Shown: one piece after another, positions 49,775 to 58,984 of the stretch | How the letters are laid out: each line of letters opens with the position of its first letter | Numbering within the stretch: the first letter of the stretch is position 1 | DNA from: DASSSY01 sp035708205 | Lineage (GTDB): Bacteria > Bacteroidota > Bacteroidia > Chitinophagales > Chitinophagaceae | Direction: 5' to 3' | Assembly: GCA_035708205.1 (NCBI GenBank) | Contig: DASSSY010000006.1 | Span: 496,001-560,000 of the forward strand | DNA length: 64,000 nt | Program-made: the position numbers and the translations under genes | The notes under the pieces: model-generated | What the model was told of the DNA's origin: nothing | Database searches by the model: none | Seen by the model: only the letters and a program-made list of their open reading frames with translations

Positions 49775-50752
49775 ATGTCTGTATTAGTTTTTGTAGATCA
49801 TACTTCCGGGAACTTTAAAAAGAAAGCCTTCGAATCCATCAATTACGCGGCCAAAACCGCCGGAAAAGCTGGCGGTCCCGTAGTGGCGGTGGCTTTGGGT
49901 GAAATAGCCGGCGAAGAGCTGGAACAATTGGGCGAATATGGCGCTGAAAAAGTGCTTCATGTAGCCGATGCCCGTTTAAATAAGCTTTCCGCCAGGGCTT
50001 ATGCCAAAGCTATTGCGGAGGCGGCTAAACAAGTGGATGCCAAAGTGATTATCACGGCTCATAATGTTACCGGTAAAGCTGTTGCCGGTATGGTCGCTGC
50101 GATGCTGCAAGCCGGTTTGGTGGCCGGTGCCATTGATTATCCGCAAACCGACAATGGTTTTGTGGTCAAGAAAAACGTGTTCTCCGGGAAGGCGTTTGCC
50201 CATGTCAGAATCAATTCCGATATAAAAGTCATCACTTTGGTGCCCAATACTTTTTCTGTTGAGAAAAAAGAGGGCAGCGCCGCTGTTGAAGCCCTGAGCG
50301 TGGCTTTCGGCGACAGCGATTTTGGTGTACAGCAGGTCAATGAGGAAACCGTTACCGGCAAAACGCCACTGGGCGAAGCCGAATTGGTAGTTAGCGGTGG
50401 CCGCGGTCTGAAAGGCCCTGAAAACTGGGGGATGCTGGAAGATCTCGCCGACGCTTTAGGCGCTTCTCTGGCCTGCAGCCGTCCCGTGGCCGATGCCGAC
50501 TGGCGGCCGCACAATGAGCATGTTGGCCAGACCGGGGGCACTATACGGCCGAACCTGTACGTCGCTGTCGGCATTTCCGGCGCCATTCAGCACCTGGCCG
50601 GGGTCAACGGTTCCAAGACGATCGTCGTTATCAATAAGGATCCCGAAGCGCCGTTCTTCAAAGCCGCTGATTACGGTGTTGTCGGCGATGCCTTTGAGGT
50701 CGTGCCTAAATTAACGGAAGCGGTGAAGAAGTTCAATGCTTCCCACAATTAA
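49775..50752 (+). CDS. etfA: electron transfer flavoprotein alpha subunit
   Basis: 325 residues. The C-terminal FAD signature LYVAVGISGAIQHLAGVNGSKTIV (in part) and ELVVSGGRGLKGPENW are present. It forms the EtfAB heterodimer with the gene upstream. A long symmetrical terminator follows. Confidence 0.94.
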   Translation: MSVLVFVDHTSGNFKKKAFESINYAAKTAGKAGGPVVAVALGEIAGEELEQLGEYGAEKVLHVADARLNKLSARAYAKAIAEAAKQVDAKVIITAHNVTGKAVAGMVAAMLQAGLVAGAIDYPQTDNGFVVKKNVFSGKAFAHVRINSDIKVITLVPNTFSVEKKEGSAAVEALSVAFGDSDFGVQQVNEETVTGKTPLGEAELVVSGGRGLKGPENWGMLEDLADALGASLACSRPVADADWRPHNEHVGQTGGTIRPNLYVAVGISGAIQHLAGVNGSKTIVVINKDPEAPFFKAADYGVVGDAFEVVPKLTEAVKKFNASHN

Positions 50753-50783
50753 AGAGTAAGCGCTATGAGGCGCTGCGTAACCC

Positions 50784-50826
50784 TTTGCCGGTATTTTTTT
50801 CCAAAAAATACCGGCAAAATTTTTTT
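50784..50826 (+). terminator. terminator of etfBA
   Basis: TTTGCCGGTATTTTTT / AAAAAATACCGGCAAA with a T-run, a long perfect stem. Confidence 0.85.
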
Positions 50827-50843
50827 AAATAAAAGCTGCGCCT

Positions 50844-50851
50844 TACCTTTG
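50844..50851 (+). promoter_or_regulatory. -7 element of tRNA-Asn
   Basis: TACCTTTG, 31 nt before the tRNA. No clear -33 element. Confidence 0.5.
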
Positions 50852-50882
50852 CATTCCTTTCGGGAACGAAAGAGGAAATCAT

Positions 50883-50956
50883 TCTTCCTTAGCTCAGTTG
50901 GTTAGAGCATCTGACTGTTAATCAGAGGGTCGTTGGTTCAAGTCCAACAGGAAGAG
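50883..50956 (+). tRNA. tRNA-Asn (anticodon GTT)
   Basis: 74 nt. Acceptor TCTTCCT/AGGAAGA, D-arm GCTC/GAGC, anticodon stem TCTGA/TCAGA with loop CTGTTAA (GTT), T-arm GTTGG/CCAAC, discriminator G. CCA not encoded. Confidence 0.95.
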
Positions 50957-50957
50957 C

Positions 50958-50984
50958 AAAGGCCGGAAGTCCCCGGCCTTTTTT
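50958..50984 (+). terminator. terminator after tRNA-Asn
   Basis: AAGGCCGG / CCGGCCTT with a T-run. Confidence 0.8.
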
Positions 50985-51198
50985 GTTATGTATTATATTT
51001 ATATCCTTTATTGTGTTCAGGATTAATGAAGGTATATACCGTCTTTGCGGTAGCTGCTAACTCAGGCCCGGCAGGAAGCGCCAAAAGCCGTGATTTCGCG
51101 GCCTTGCCTTAAGCTTTGAGGAGCAATGTATATGAGATCTCCAAGGGACCTTGGCAAGGCCAATACCTGCCCTTTGACCGATACTTCCCAATTTCCCT

Positions 51199-51206
51199 TA
51201 CATTTG
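51199..51206 (+). promoter_or_regulatory. -7 element of the symporter gene
   Basis: TACATTTG with TTTG at 51173-51176 (22-bp spacer), 40 nt before ATG. Confidence 0.5.
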
Positions 51207-51246
51207 TTCCTTCCTGAGAAGTCCTTTAAAAATATAAAACAGACAA

Positions 51247-52797
51247 ATGAATTCCGCTTTACTGCTCACTATTGTGCTCGGTTATTTTTTATTGCTGTTA
51301 GCCATAGCTTATTTTACTTCAAGAGGGAGTAATAACGAATCGTTCTTTGTTGGGAACCGGAGCAGCAAATGGTGGGTGGTGGCTTTTGGCATGATCGGGA
51401 CCTCATTGTCCGGCATGACCTTTATCAGCGTTCCGGGAACCGTGGGCAGCTCAGGCTTTGCATATTTCCAGGTGGTTATCGGCTATTGGTTAGGCTATTT
51501 TATTGTCGCCTATGTTTTGCTCCCGGTATATTATAAAATGCGGCTCACCTCCATTTATACTTATCTGGAAAAACGTTTGGGCGTGAACGCCCATAAAACC
51601 GGCGCTTTGTTCTTTATCCTTTCCCGTACCGTGGGGGCCACATTGAGATTATATCTCGTGATCAAGGTTTTAGAGATATTTGTTCTGGGCGATCTGGACC
51701 TGTCGTTCGGATTGGTATCGGTGGTGATCATGGCGCTTATCCTGCTGTACACTTTCAAGGGCGGCGTTAAGACCATTGTCTGGACGGATACGCTGCAAAC
51801 AACTTTTATGCTGCTGTCCCTGCTGGCCGGCATCATTTATATCGCCTCAAAACTGGACCTGGGAGTGGGCGAAGCCTGGCATACCCTCTCCGCACGGCAC
51901 CTGACGCATATTTTTACCGGTGATCCCTTGTCGGGCAATAATTTCCTCAAACAGGTCATTGGTGGCGCTTTTATAACCATTGGCATGACGGGACTGGACC
52001 AGGAGATGATGCAAAAGAATATCAGCGTAACCAATTTAAAGGATTCTCAAAAAAATATGGTGGTCATGGGCACCATGCAGATGATCGTCGTGTTTATTTT
52101 CCTGTTCCTGGGAGGGCTGCTCACGATTTATGCGCAACGGAACGGGATCTCTGCCAGTGGTGACGACCTTTTCCCGGCCATAGCCATTAAAAGCGGCCTG
52201 CCTTTCGCTTTGACCATCATTTTCATTATCGGGCTGATCTCTGCATTATTTCCCAGCGCGGACGGCGCTTTAACGGCCTTAACATCCTCCACCTGCATTG
52301 ACCTGCTGGGCATGCAACACCGCAAGGACTGGTCGGACAGGAAGAAAACCCGTATCCGCCTGATCATTCACAATATCTTCGCCCTGGTCTTTTTAGGCTT
52401 TATCTTCTTTTTCAGAAGTGTGGATAAAGGTTCTCTGATCAATATCTTATTAAAATTGGCCGGCTATACCTATGGGCCCTTGCTGGGGCTGTTTGCTTTT
52501 GGCTTGCTGACAAAACGGAAAGCGTCAAAAGGCTGGGCGCTGCCGGCGTCATTAATTTCCATTGTGCTGACGCTGTTCCTGGACCTGGTCAATAACCCGG
52601 AGTGGTATGCCCCGCGGCTGTCCTTTTCCCCCGGATTTACCCGATCGCTGATGCAGCTCTCAGGCACGCTGTTCCATGGCTATAAAATTGGGGTGGAGCT
52701 TCTGGCCATTAATGCTTTAATAACCTTCGGGTTAATGTACCTGGGCGCTCAAAGGTCAACAAAGAAGCCGTGGCGGGGCATCGTCAGTGATTTTTGA
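51247..52797 (+). CDS. sodium:solute symporter (SSS family)
   Basis: 516 residues with about 13 TM helices, typical of the SSS (PutP/SGLT) family: SKWWVVAFGMIGTSLSGMTF, YTFKGGVKTIVWTDTLQTTFM (part) and QEMMQKNISVTN. It imports a solute with sodium; the substrate cannot be told from sequence. Start at 51247, TATATAAAACAGACAAATG context; no neighbouring catabolic gene gives a clue. Confidence 0.9.
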   Translation: MNSALLLTIVLGYFLLLLAIAYFTSRGSNNESFFVGNRSSKWWVVAFGMIGTSLSGMTFISVPGTVGSSGFAYFQVVIGYWLGYFIVAYVLLPVYYKMRLTSIYTYLEKRLGVNAHKTGALFFILSRTVGATLRLYLVIKVLEIFVLGDLDLSFGLVSVVIMALILLYTFKGGVKTIVWTDTLQTTFMLLSLLAGIIYIASKLDLGVGEAWHTLSARHLTHIFTGDPLSGNNFLKQVIGGAFITIGMTGLDQEMMQKNISVTNLKDSQKNMVVMGTMQMIVVFIFLFLGGLLTIYAQRNGISASGDDLFPAIAIKSGLPFALTIIFIIGLISALFPSADGALTALTSSTCIDLLGMQHRKDWSDRKKTRIRLIIHNIFALVFLGFIFFFRSVDKGSLINILLKLAGYTYGPLLGLFAFGLLTKRKASKGWALPASLISIVLTLFLDLVNNPEWYAPRLSFSPGFTRSLMQLSGTLFHGYKIGVELLAINALITFGLMYLGAQRSTKKPWRGIVSDF

Positions 52798-52823
52798 GAA
52801 AGCTTAGTCGTAGAAGAGGGTGG

Positions 52824-53894
52824 TTACATCCGGTAAGTAATGGCATTGATGTTCATGCCGGCGCCGACGGAAGCCATCAGTAAGATGTCGCCTTTGCTGA
52901 CGGCATATTCGGGCATTTCACCATTGTGGATCAAATCCAGTAATGTGGGGATCGTGGCCACAGAGCTGTTGCCTAATTTTGCAATGCTCATGGGCATGAT
53001 CAGGTCGGGAATATTCTTTTCCCTGTAAAGGGCAAAGAACCGCTGCAGCATGGCCTCGTCCATTTTTTCATTGGCCTGATGCAGGACCACCCGCCGGATG
53101 TCTTTAATGTCCAGGCCGGCGGCTTCCAGGCATTCCTTCATGGCCATTGGCACATTCTTCAGGGCGAACTCGTAGATCTTCCGGCCTTTCATCTTGATAA
53201 AACGAACGTCCTGCTCATGTTGCTCATTATAGGATTTATCAAAATAAAGGTATTGCAATTCATGATCGGTAAAGGACTTGGACACCGCGCTGATGATGCC
53301 CGAATCATCGTCGTCATTCTTATTATTCTCCATAACCACCGCTCCGGCGCCGTCGCCATAGATCATGGAGTCGCGGTCGTGCGGGTCAGTGACACGGGAC
53401 AAGGTTTCTGCCGATACCACTAAAAATTTACCCTCTTTGTTGTTTTCTAAAAACTGTTTGGCGATAATGACCGATTGTACCCAGCCCGGGCAGCCGCACA
53501 TTACGTCGAAAGCCATGCAATCGGGCTTTTTGATCTTCAGCTTATGCTTAATACGGGAAGCTAAGGACGGTACGGTATCCGATTGGATCTTGCCTAAGGG
53601 AATATCGCCGTAATTATGGGCGCAAATGATCCCGCTCAGCGCTTCAGGATCAGCTCCGGATTGTTTCAGCGCCTTTTCAGCGGCTATAAATCCCAGGTCC
53701 GAGCTGACCTGGCGGTCATTCGCATAGCGCCGCTGGCGGATCCCGGTAATGGATTTGAATTTTTCAATAATCTTCTCGTTGGGCAGACTTAGCGGAACAC
53801 CTTTGTCATCAAAAAACCGGCTGGTTAGAAAAGCGCTTTCATCTACTACTTTTTCCGGGATGCAACTCCCATAACCAGAGAAAACTATTGCCAT
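52824..53894 (-). CDS. 3-oxoacyl-ACP synthase III-like (KAS III)
   Basis: 356 residues of the FabH family. Catalytic cysteine C135 in CGCPGW, histidine in VLHQAN and asparagine in LGNSSVATIP. The length and divergent N-terminus place it among non-canonical KAS III-like enzymes (e.g. DarB/PQS-type or beta-ketoacyl condensing in secondary lipids), not certainly the primary FabH of fatty-acid synthesis. No ACP or acyltransferase is adjacent. Converges with the symporter. Confidence 0.85.
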   Translation of the reverse strand: MAIVFSGYGSCIPEKVVDESAFLTSRFFDDKGVPLSLPNEKIIEKFKSITGIRQRRYANDRQVSSDLGFIAAEKALKQSGADPEALSGIICAHNYGDIPLGKIQSDTVPSLASRIKHKLKIKKPDCMAFDVMCGCPGWVQSVIIAKQFLENNKEGKFLVVSAETLSRVTDPHDRDSMIYGDGAGAVVMENNKNDDDDSGIISAVSKSFTDHELQYLYFDKSYNEQHEQDVRFIKMKGRKIYEFALKNVPMAMKECLEAAGLDIKDIRRVVLHQANEKMDEAMLQRFFALYREKNIPDLIMPMSIAKLGNSSVATIPTLLDLIHNGEMPEYAVSKGDILLMASVGAGMNINAITYRM

Positions 53895-54235
53895 GATAAT
53901 AAGAAAAGTTTAGGCTGCAAGTTACGCCTTTTTAACGAGGAGATAAAATATGGCTTTACAGGCTCCGGCATTTTAAATTGAGCCGAAGACCTGTTTTTAG
54001 CGGGAGGGCGTTTTCTTCCGGTCGGTCCGTCTGCCGGTCCAGCCGTACTGACCGGGTAATTTTTTTTACGCCGGGAAGCTGTTTTATCGCCATAAAGCGA
54101 AAAATATGGCCTAGATGTTCTTGAGCAATAGCCAAGGAACTTGTATTGTAGCTTATTTTCAACTATATTTATCGCGTAAAATAGCCATTATTTTAAAATA
54201 ATTAACAGCATTCTTTCAATAAAATTTGCAAAAAA
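53895..54235. other. intergenic gap, no clear gene
   Basis: 340 bases between divergent KAS III and thioesterase genes. A ~68-codon minus-strand frame (53956-54162) is basic, without family likeness, and I do not call it. Confidence 0.4.
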
Positions 54236-54721
54236 ATGAACGGAAGCAGCGGGCGGCATCATTTGTTTTTTCAGTTTATCAGCGAGCCCCAGGACGTCAA
54301 TTTCGGGGGAAAGGTGCATGGCGGTATCGTCATGAAATGGATCGACCAGGCGGCCTATGCCTGCGCGGGCAATTGGTCGGGAGGCTACTGTGTAACCGTT
54401 TATGTGGGCGGCATCCGGTTTTACAAGCCCATCCTTATCGGGGCGATTGTCCGGGTAGAGGCCCGTATTATTTACACCGGGAAAACCAGCATGCACATTG
54501 CCGTTGACGTGATGTCCAAAAAAATTGGGGAGACGTCATTTGAAAAAACTACCCATTGCATCATCGTTTTTGTAGCGGTTGACGAAAACGGGCGGCCCAG
54601 GCCGGTACCGGCCTGGACGCCCCGTACAGCAGGGGACAAGGCTATGGAGACCTATGCCAGGCGATTAATGGAGCTGCGCAGGGACATTGACCTGGAAATG
54701 AAGCCGCATGTCGGCCGTTGA
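54236..54721 (+). CDS. hotdog-fold acyl-CoA thioesterase
   Basis: 161 residues with the YciA/ACOT hotdog pattern: DVNFGGKVHGGIVMKWIDQAAYACA (part; the catalytic GGxxMxxxD), YVGGIRFYKPI and GETSFEKTTHCIIVFVAVD (part). It hydrolyses acyl-CoA to free acid and CoA. It has the usual single-domain length plus a ~25-residue C-terminal extension. Confidence 0.88.
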   Translation: MNGSSGRHHLFFQFISEPQDVNFGGKVHGGIVMKWIDQAAYACAGNWSGGYCVTVYVGGIRFYKPILIGAIVRVEARIIYTGKTSMHIAVDVMSKKIGETSFEKTTHCIIVFVAVDENGRPRPVPAWTPRTAGDKAMETYARRLMELRRDIDLEMKPHVGR

Positions 54722-54827
54722 CGGGTCTCGCTGAAAATATTAGGATTAGGCCCTGGGCCGGGATGGGGATAGACCAGGACCTGGTATCAAAGGGCCCCGG
54801 CAGGACCGGTCTTACCCGGAACCCGGA

Positions 54828-55781
54828 TCAGTAATCAAAACTGGCCGTAAACCGGACAATTTCCCGCTTCTGGGAGAGGATGTGCCAGTTGCCGTCATAG
54901 CTGATAAAGGTAGGCAGGAGCTGCCCCCCGGCTTTTGACAGGTCCACATGCATCACCACGTCAAAATCAAAGAGCATGGTCCTGTAAGATAACGCGTAAT
55001 CGCGGGCGATGATGGCGTTATCGGACCGGCGCAGCCATGTTTTAAAGACATTAATGACGACATCATCCTTGTAACCGGGTTTGGGCCGGGCTTCCAGTAA
55101 ATAGCAGGGAACGCCGTCCTTATCCTCTGAGGTAAGGCTGAAATCATATTTTTTGGCGATTCCCGGCTCGAAAATGGCTACTTTGTCGCCTACAAACGGT
55201 ACTCCCGGTACCGGCCTGCCGGGAAAAAACATGAGATATTTGAGCTGGGTAATGCTTTTTTCAATGCGCCCGCCTTTGATCTGTTCTTTTTCCAAATGGC
55301 CCTTGACGATGTTATTCTCGCCGCAGACCTTTCCTTTGGTAAAGAATAATTCAGCAAATAACCTGGCGGTATAATAAGCGTAATCGCCGTTGGATTTATA
55401 GAAATGTCCCGTGGTCTTTTGAAAAAGGGTATTCATGCTGCGGCAGCCGTCGCGGTAAATCTGCTTGGTTTCGCTTTGCTGGGAAGCCACGATTTTAGTG
55501 CCTTTTTTATTATAAATCTTAATGTCGTTAACGGCGTTGTAGGTTTGCAGGTTCATGCTCCGGAAAGCTTTGTAAAACGTGGTATCCTGCTCGACCAACC
55601 GGATGAAATCTTTGACATTAAAGCCCGTGCTTTCCGCACGGATGACCACCTCGTCCAGGACGACGGGCTGGTTAAACGAGGTGGTGTCCACATTTTGCGC
55701 GTAAAGGCATCTTACGGTATACAGGAGCAAAATGGCCAAAGGGACACATACCTTTTTTTTGAGCGAAAAAAATCCGAGCAT
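54828..55781 (-). CDS. exported protein, Bacteroidota-specific, unknown
   Basis: 317 residues with a signal peptide (cut near LYAQN). A short segment LDEVVIRAES resembles the VVV-x-A box that follows carboxypeptidase-like domains; the rest (~280) lacks a family I know, with DFIRLVEQDTTFYKAFRSMN and FDFDVVMHVDLSKAGGQLLP as conserved-looking parts. Probably a periplasmic or outer-membrane-anchored protein. No operon partner. Confidence 0.65.
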   Translation of the reverse strand: MLGFFSLKKKVCVPLAILLLYTVRCLYAQNVDTTSFNQPVVLDEVVIRAESTGFNVKDFIRLVEQDTTFYKAFRSMNLQTYNAVNDIKIYNKKGTKIVASQQSETKQIYRDGCRSMNTLFQKTTGHFYKSNGDYAYYTARLFAELFFTKGKVCGENNIVKGHLEKEQIKGGRIEKSITQLKYLMFFPGRPVPGVPFVGDKVAIFEPGIAKKYDFSLTSEDKDGVPCYLLEARPKPGYKDDVVINVFKTWLRRSDNAIIARDYALSYRTMLFDFDVVMHVDLSKAGGQLLPTFISYDGNWHILSQKREIVRFTASFDY

Positions 55782-55973
55782 TCCGGAAAAATTAAATTCT
55801 GGTTTTTATGCCGCTTAGCGCAGTGGAAACGTTTTCGCTTCCGGCTGCAAATTACGAAACTTTAAGGGGGCGGAGGGTAAAAATTTGCAGGGAAATTGGC
55901 TGTGGTCCCTCCTGCCGGCAACCGGCGGCTTTAGAGAGCGAGCGGATAGCTGCAATTTTGTCAGTCAATTTTG

Positions 55974-55981
55974 TACCTTTG
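55974..55981 (+). promoter_or_regulatory. -7 element of miaB
   Basis: TACCTTTG, 28 nt before the chosen miaB ATG; overlaps an upstream in-frame ATG at 55971. Confidence 0.55.
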
Positions 55982-56009
55982 TGCATTCTTAAAAAGGAAA
56001 GGTTGGAAT

Positions 56010-57437
56010 ATGTTGGATCTACCTGTAAAAACTATTGATGAAAGCCGCCAGGGCATGGCTTATGCCCCGGCGGACGGCCTTGCGGAAAATGAAAACGGCC
56101 GTCGTTTCTATATTGAGAGCTATGGCTGCCAGATGAATTTTAACGATAGTGAAATTGTCGCTTCTATCCTGCAAAAAGAAGGTCTGCGCTCAACCCGCAA
56201 CGTGGATGACGCCGATATAATATTTATCAATACCTGCTCTATCCGTGAAAAGGCGGAGCAGACCGTCAGGAAACGTTTAACGGAATTTAGGAAGCGAAAA
56301 GAAAATCATTCCGGGCTTTTGGTGGGCGTTTTGGGCTGCATGGCCGAGCGCCTGAAGACCAAATTCCTGGAACAGGAAAAATTAGTGGACATTGTTGTGG
56401 GGCCGGATGCCTATCGTAGCTTGCCGGCGCTGATTGCCGAGGCTGACGGGGGGCAGCGTGCCGTAAACGTATTATTGAGCCGTGAAGAAACTTATTCGGA
56501 TATTTCGCCCGTTCGCCTGGACAGCAATGGGGTGAGCGGCTTTGTGAGCATCATGAGGGGCTGTAATAATATGTGCACCTTTTGTGTAGTGCCGTTTACC
56601 CGTGGGCGCGAACGTAGCCGGGACGCGGCCTCTATAGTTGCCGAAGCGCAGGATTTGTTTGACAGGGGCTATCGTGAAGTGACCCTGCTGGGCCAGAATG
56701 TGGACAGCTATCATTATGTGCCGGCCGGCGCCGGGAATGACGAGGCGGTTACCTTTGCGCGCTTACTGGAAATGACGGCCCGGGTATCGCCTTTGCTGCG
56801 CGTGCGTTTCAGCACTTCTCATCCTAAAGACATTACGGATGACGTGCTGTACACGATGAAGAAGTACGATAATATCTGTAAATATATTCACTTGCCTTTG
56901 CAAAGCGGCTCTACGCGGATCCTGCAAATGATGAACCGCACCTATACCAAAGAATGGTACCTGAAAAAGATCGACCGTATTCGCGAGATCCTGCCCGGAT
57001 GTGCCGTTTCCAGCGATATTATTACCGGTTTTTGCACCGAAACGGAAGAGGACCACCAGGATACGCTGGCGGTCATGCGTTACAGCCGCTACGATCTGTC
57101 CTATATGTTCGCTTACAGCGAACGTCCGGGGACCTTGGCGCAGCGGCGCTTTCAGGATGATGTCCCCGAAGAGGTGAAGAAGCGCCGGCTGACGGAGGTG
57201 ATCGACCTGCAAAGAGAAATGACGACAGAGATCTACGAGCGGGAGATCGGTAATGTTTATGAAGTTCTGATCGAAAGCCAGAGCAAGCGCAGCGCTGACC
57301 AATGGAGTGGCCGGAACAGCCAGAACAAGGTGCTGGTATTTCCCAAGGGACATGATGACCTGGACAAAGGGCGCTATGCCCGGGTGAGGGTTACCGGAAC
57401 AACGGGGGCTACGCTTCTCGGGGAAATAGTGGAATAA
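56010..57437 (+). CDS. miaB: tRNA-2-methylthio-N6-dimethylallyladenosine synthase
   Basis: 475 residues. UPF0004 domain cysteines (YGCQMNFND, NTCSIREKA, VLGCMAER), radical-SAM cluster CNNMCTFC, and a C-terminal TRAM domain. It methylthiolates i6A37 in tRNA. The start at 56010 follows AAAGG; the ATG at 55971 overlaps the -7 element. It is followed 42 nt later by the sigma-54-type activator, a frequent Bacteroidota neighbour. Confidence 0.96.
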   Translation: MLDLPVKTIDESRQGMAYAPADGLAENENGRRFYIESYGCQMNFNDSEIVASILQKEGLRSTRNVDDADIIFINTCSIREKAEQTVRKRLTEFRKRKENHSGLLVGVLGCMAERLKTKFLEQEKLVDIVVGPDAYRSLPALIAEADGGQRAVNVLLSREETYSDISPVRLDSNGVSGFVSIMRGCNNMCTFCVVPFTRGRERSRDAASIVAEAQDLFDRGYREVTLLGQNVDSYHYVPAGAGNDEAVTFARLLEMTARVSPLLRVRFSTSHPKDITDDVLYTMKKYDNICKYIHLPLQSGSTRILQMMNRTYTKEWYLKKIDRIREILPGCAVSSDIITGFCTETEEDHQDTLAVMRYSRYDLSYMFAYSERPGTLAQRRFQDDVPEEVKKRRLTEVIDLQREMTTEIYEREIGNVYEVLIESQSKRSADQWSGRNSQNKVLVFPKGHDDLDKGRYARVRVTGTTGATLLGEIVE

Positions 57438-57479
57438 GCAGCGGCGGCCTTAATTTTTAAAGACTCCTAAAATCATTTC

Positions 57480-58778
57480 ATGGAATTACAAAGTATAAAG
57501 AACCGCTTTGGCGTCATTGGTAACGACCCGCAGTTGAATTACGCGTTGTCGGTGGCCGACCAGGTGGCCAATACGGATTTGAGCGTGCTTATTTTCGGGG
57601 AAAGCGGCGTGGGGAAAGAGGTCTTTTCCCAGATCATCCACAGCCTTTCTTCCAGGAAGCACAATCCTTTTATCGCGGTCAATTGCGGGGCCATTCCCGA
57701 GGGGACCATTGACTCCGAGCTCTTTGGCCATGAAAAAGGCTCGTTTACGAGCGCCGGCGATCAGCGTAAAGGATATTTTGAAACCGTAAACGGCGGTACT
57801 ATTTTCCTGGATGAGATCGCGGAAATGCCTGTAGGCACCCAGGCGCGCCTGTTGCGCGTTTTGGAAACCGGGGAATACATCCGGGTGGGCTCGTCGAAAG
57901 TGATGAAAACCAATGTGCGGGTAGTGGCCGCCACCAATAAGGATTTGCTGGCGCTCACCCAGACCGGCGCTTTCCGGGAAGATCTGTATTATCGTTTAAA
58001 TACGGTGCCTATCCGCGTGCCGGCTTTGAGAGAGCGCCGGGAGGACGTTAATTTACTGTTCCGGAAATTTGTCGGCGATTTTGCCGAAAAATACCGCACG
58101 ACGCCGGTGCAGCTGGACCCTGGCGCGCAGGAGCTGTTAAAGGGTTACGGCTGGCCGGGCAATGTCCGGGAATTGAAAAATATTGCGGAACAGGTGTCCG
58201 TTCTGGCCAAAGATAAGACGGTAACGGCTGAACAGTTGAGCGCCTATTTGCCGAACGAGAAGAGCATGACACGCCTGCCTGCCGTTGCCATCCGGCCTGC
58301 CCTGCCTGCGGCCAGCCATGAGCAGGAAGCCTACAGGGACCCTTCGACCACCGAAAGGGAGATTTTGTATAAGCTCTTTTTTGATTTGAAGCGGGACATG
58401 AACGACCTGAAAAAAATGATGTTTGACATGGCCCGCCATCAGGATTTCCCGCTGAGCCGGCATGAGGCAGAGGCGCTGCAGGGATCATTTGAAGCGCCAG
58501 GCAATGCTTCAGGCTTTAATACGCCGGCCATTACCAATTACCCGGGAGGAGGTCCCGAAAGGCCGAATGCCAATCCTTTGGTCATTCACCAGCCGGGTGA
58601 GCCGCTTACCGGGCACGAGGAGGTGGAAGAGTCGCTCTCGTTAGCCGACAGGGAAAGAGAATTTATTATCAAATCCCTGAAAAAGCACCGGGGCAAACGG
58701 AAGGACGCGGCGCAGGAGCTGGGCATTTCCGAGAGAACGTTGTATCGGAAAATCAAGGAATATGATATTGAGGAATAG
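57480..58778 (+). CDS. sigma-54-type AAA+ activator with altered GAFTGA motif
   Basis: 432 residues. An AAA+ domain starts almost at the N-terminus (Walker A GESGVGKE at 40-47, Walker B GGTIFLDE at 105-112) and there is no receiver or GAF domain. The loop that contacts sigma-54, normally GAFTGA, reads GSFTSA (87-92): the essential Thr is retained but two small residues differ. A linker (~245-370) with an amphipathic stretch leads to a Fis-type HTH (~390-428). Target genes unknown. It follows miaB. Confidence 0.9.
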   Translation: MELQSIKNRFGVIGNDPQLNYALSVADQVANTDLSVLIFGESGVGKEVFSQIIHSLSSRKHNPFIAVNCGAIPEGTIDSELFGHEKGSFTSAGDQRKGYFETVNGGTIFLDEIAEMPVGTQARLLRVLETGEYIRVGSSKVMKTNVRVVAATNKDLLALTQTGAFREDLYYRLNTVPIRVPALRERREDVNLLFRKFVGDFAEKYRTTPVQLDPGAQELLKGYGWPGNVRELKNIAEQVSVLAKDKTVTAEQLSAYLPNEKSMTRLPAVAIRPALPAASHEQEAYRDPSTTEREILYKLFFDLKRDMNDLKKMMFDMARHQDFPLSRHEAEALQGSFEAPGNASGFNTPAITNYPGGGPERPNANPLVIHQPGEPLTGHEEVEESLSLADREREFIIKSLKKHRGKRKDAAQELGISERTLYRKIKEYDIEE

Positions 58779-58902
58779 CCGGCCCGGCTTTTCCCGGTCT
58801 TTATTTTAAACCATTGCCTTTATTTTAACGTCTAAGAAATTAGTCCTTCAGGTCCTCTAATGTATATACATTAATTAACAGAATGGTTTAATTTTGTTTC
58901 TT

Positions 58903-58910
58903 TAGCTTTG
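58903..58910 (+). promoter_or_regulatory. -7 element of the M4 peptidase gene
   Basis: TAGCTTTG, 74 nt before the ATG. Confidence 0.4.
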
Positions 58911-58984
58911 GATGCTTACTTTTTGTAATAAGAGTTGCAGGAAGAAGGTGGTCAGTAAATTTATTTTTAACCAAAATTTTCTCA

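Noticed and set aside
53956..54162. 68-codon minus-strand frame
   Set aside because: No motif or promoter; ends near the thioesterase gene; probably chance.
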